DNA from: Aquimarina sp. AU58
GTDB lineage: Bacteria; Bacteroidota; Bacteroidia; Flavobacteriales; Flavobacteriaceae
DNA length: 64,000 bases
NCBI RefSeq assembly: GCF_900312745.1
Contig: NZ_OMPD01000013.1
Span: 1-64,000, forward strand
Reading direction: 5' to 3'
Part shown: positions 63,887 through 64,000 of the stretch, piece after piece
Position numbering within the stretch: position 1 is the first letter of the stretch
How the letters are laid out: each line of letters opens with the position of its first letter
Program-made: the position numbers and the translations under genes
Notes under the pieces: generated by a model
What the model was told of the DNA's origin: nothing
Databases searched by the model: none
Seen by the model: the letters and a program-made list of their open reading frames with translations, nothing else

Positions 63887-64000
63887 AAACAACAAAAATT
63901 CAAAAAATAGCAGCTTTCTCTTATAACAATACAGGAGGAAATCCTGCAGGTGTTGTAATAACAGATAAAATGCCGAAAGAAGAAGAAATGTTTAGCATTG
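63883..64000 (+). CDS. PhzF-family protein, second copy, 3' end outside window
   Basis: Only 39 codons are visible: MKTTKIQKIAAFSYNNTGGN followed by PAGVVITDKM, clearly the PhzF N-terminus. Translationally coupled to the first copy by ATGA. The tandem pair may form a heterodimer or act in successive steps. Confidence 0.85.
   Translation, partial: MKTTKIQKIAAFSYNNTGGNPAGVVITDKMPKEEEMFSI

Noticed and set aside
59713..64000. Phenazine biosynthesis cluster
   Set aside because: PhzF homologues occur, but no PhzA/B, D, E or G-like genes are seen; most PhzF relatives are unrelated to phenazines.

Overview
The window is AT-rich chromosomal DNA from a member of Bacteroidota, almost certainly a marine Flavobacteriaceae. 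An Aquimarina- or Kordia-like genus is a guess. Supporting signs are a protein that looks like a type IX secretion (T9SS) cargo with a C-terminal sorting-like tail, an Oar-like TonB-dependent receptor, many short-leader lipoproteins, a fused patatin/beta-barrel protein, a two-glycine bacteriocin-like leader peptide, and promoters of the Bacteroidota housekeeping type (TTG, 17-20 bp, TAnnTTTG). The promoter of the tRNA at 57.5 kb matches that consensus exactly. There are no rRNA genes, CRISPR arrays or transposase genes. Mobile-looking DNA is limited to small palindromic elements.

Layout. 1-9.1 kb: a truncated TPR-CHAT protein, a zinc-ribbon/TerB protein, an OmpA-like lipoprotein, exonuclease III and small exported proteins, separated by unusually long repeat-rich spacers. 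9.1-18.2 kb: a 995-aa secreted protein, glyS, a coiled-coil membrane protein, comF, an Ig-like lipoprotein and an omega-amidase. 18.4-26.9 kb: ileS and a DksA-like gene, then a block of ECF sigma factor, HEAT-repeat anti-sigma factor and two DUF4097 proteins, then lspA. 26.9-30.3 kb: a response regulator and a tightly overlapping operon of retropepsin-like protease, RimK-like ligase, AstE/AspA-like deacylase and 5-formyl-THF cyclo-ligase. 30.4-34.5 kb: uvrC and a patatin/outer-membrane barrel protein.

34.7-43.5 kb is central metabolism: three tyrosine-degradation genes (hmgA, hppD, FAH-family hydrolase), a probable small RNA, then an operon of DUF3108 protein, tryptophan 2,3-dioxygenase, M23 peptidase and pgi. 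44-57.3 kb: TonB receptor, di-haem cytochrome c peroxidase, YjbQ, HAD hydrolase, a HEXXH lipoprotein, lepA, dusB, a LolC/E-type permease, rbfA and methylmalonyl-CoA epimerase, followed by a CAT-anticodon tRNA.

57.6-64 kb is the accessory part and the best candidate for something undescribed. It holds a Cys-rich peptide with a double-glycine leader. It also holds a divergent gene cluster: a monooxygenase-fold protein and an EamA exporter on one side; a CGNR zinc-finger regulator, RidA-like protein, Cys-rich mini-ORF, MhpD-like hydratase, class V aminotransferase and two tandem PhzF proteins on the other. The two sides share one back-to-back promoter/operator region. The right end is cut inside the second phzF-like gene. 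The enzyme set suggests a small-molecule pathway (amino-acid-derived catabolism or biosynthesis) that I cannot match to a known one.

Other notable items are an IleRS with a rearranged GIHH signature motif (mupirocin hyper-resistance type), a 134-bp element with perfect 17-bp terminal inverted repeats and a 10-bp target duplication, and a promoter-to-terminator small RNA unit at 38.6 kb. All positions and motifs were read by eye. No database search was run.
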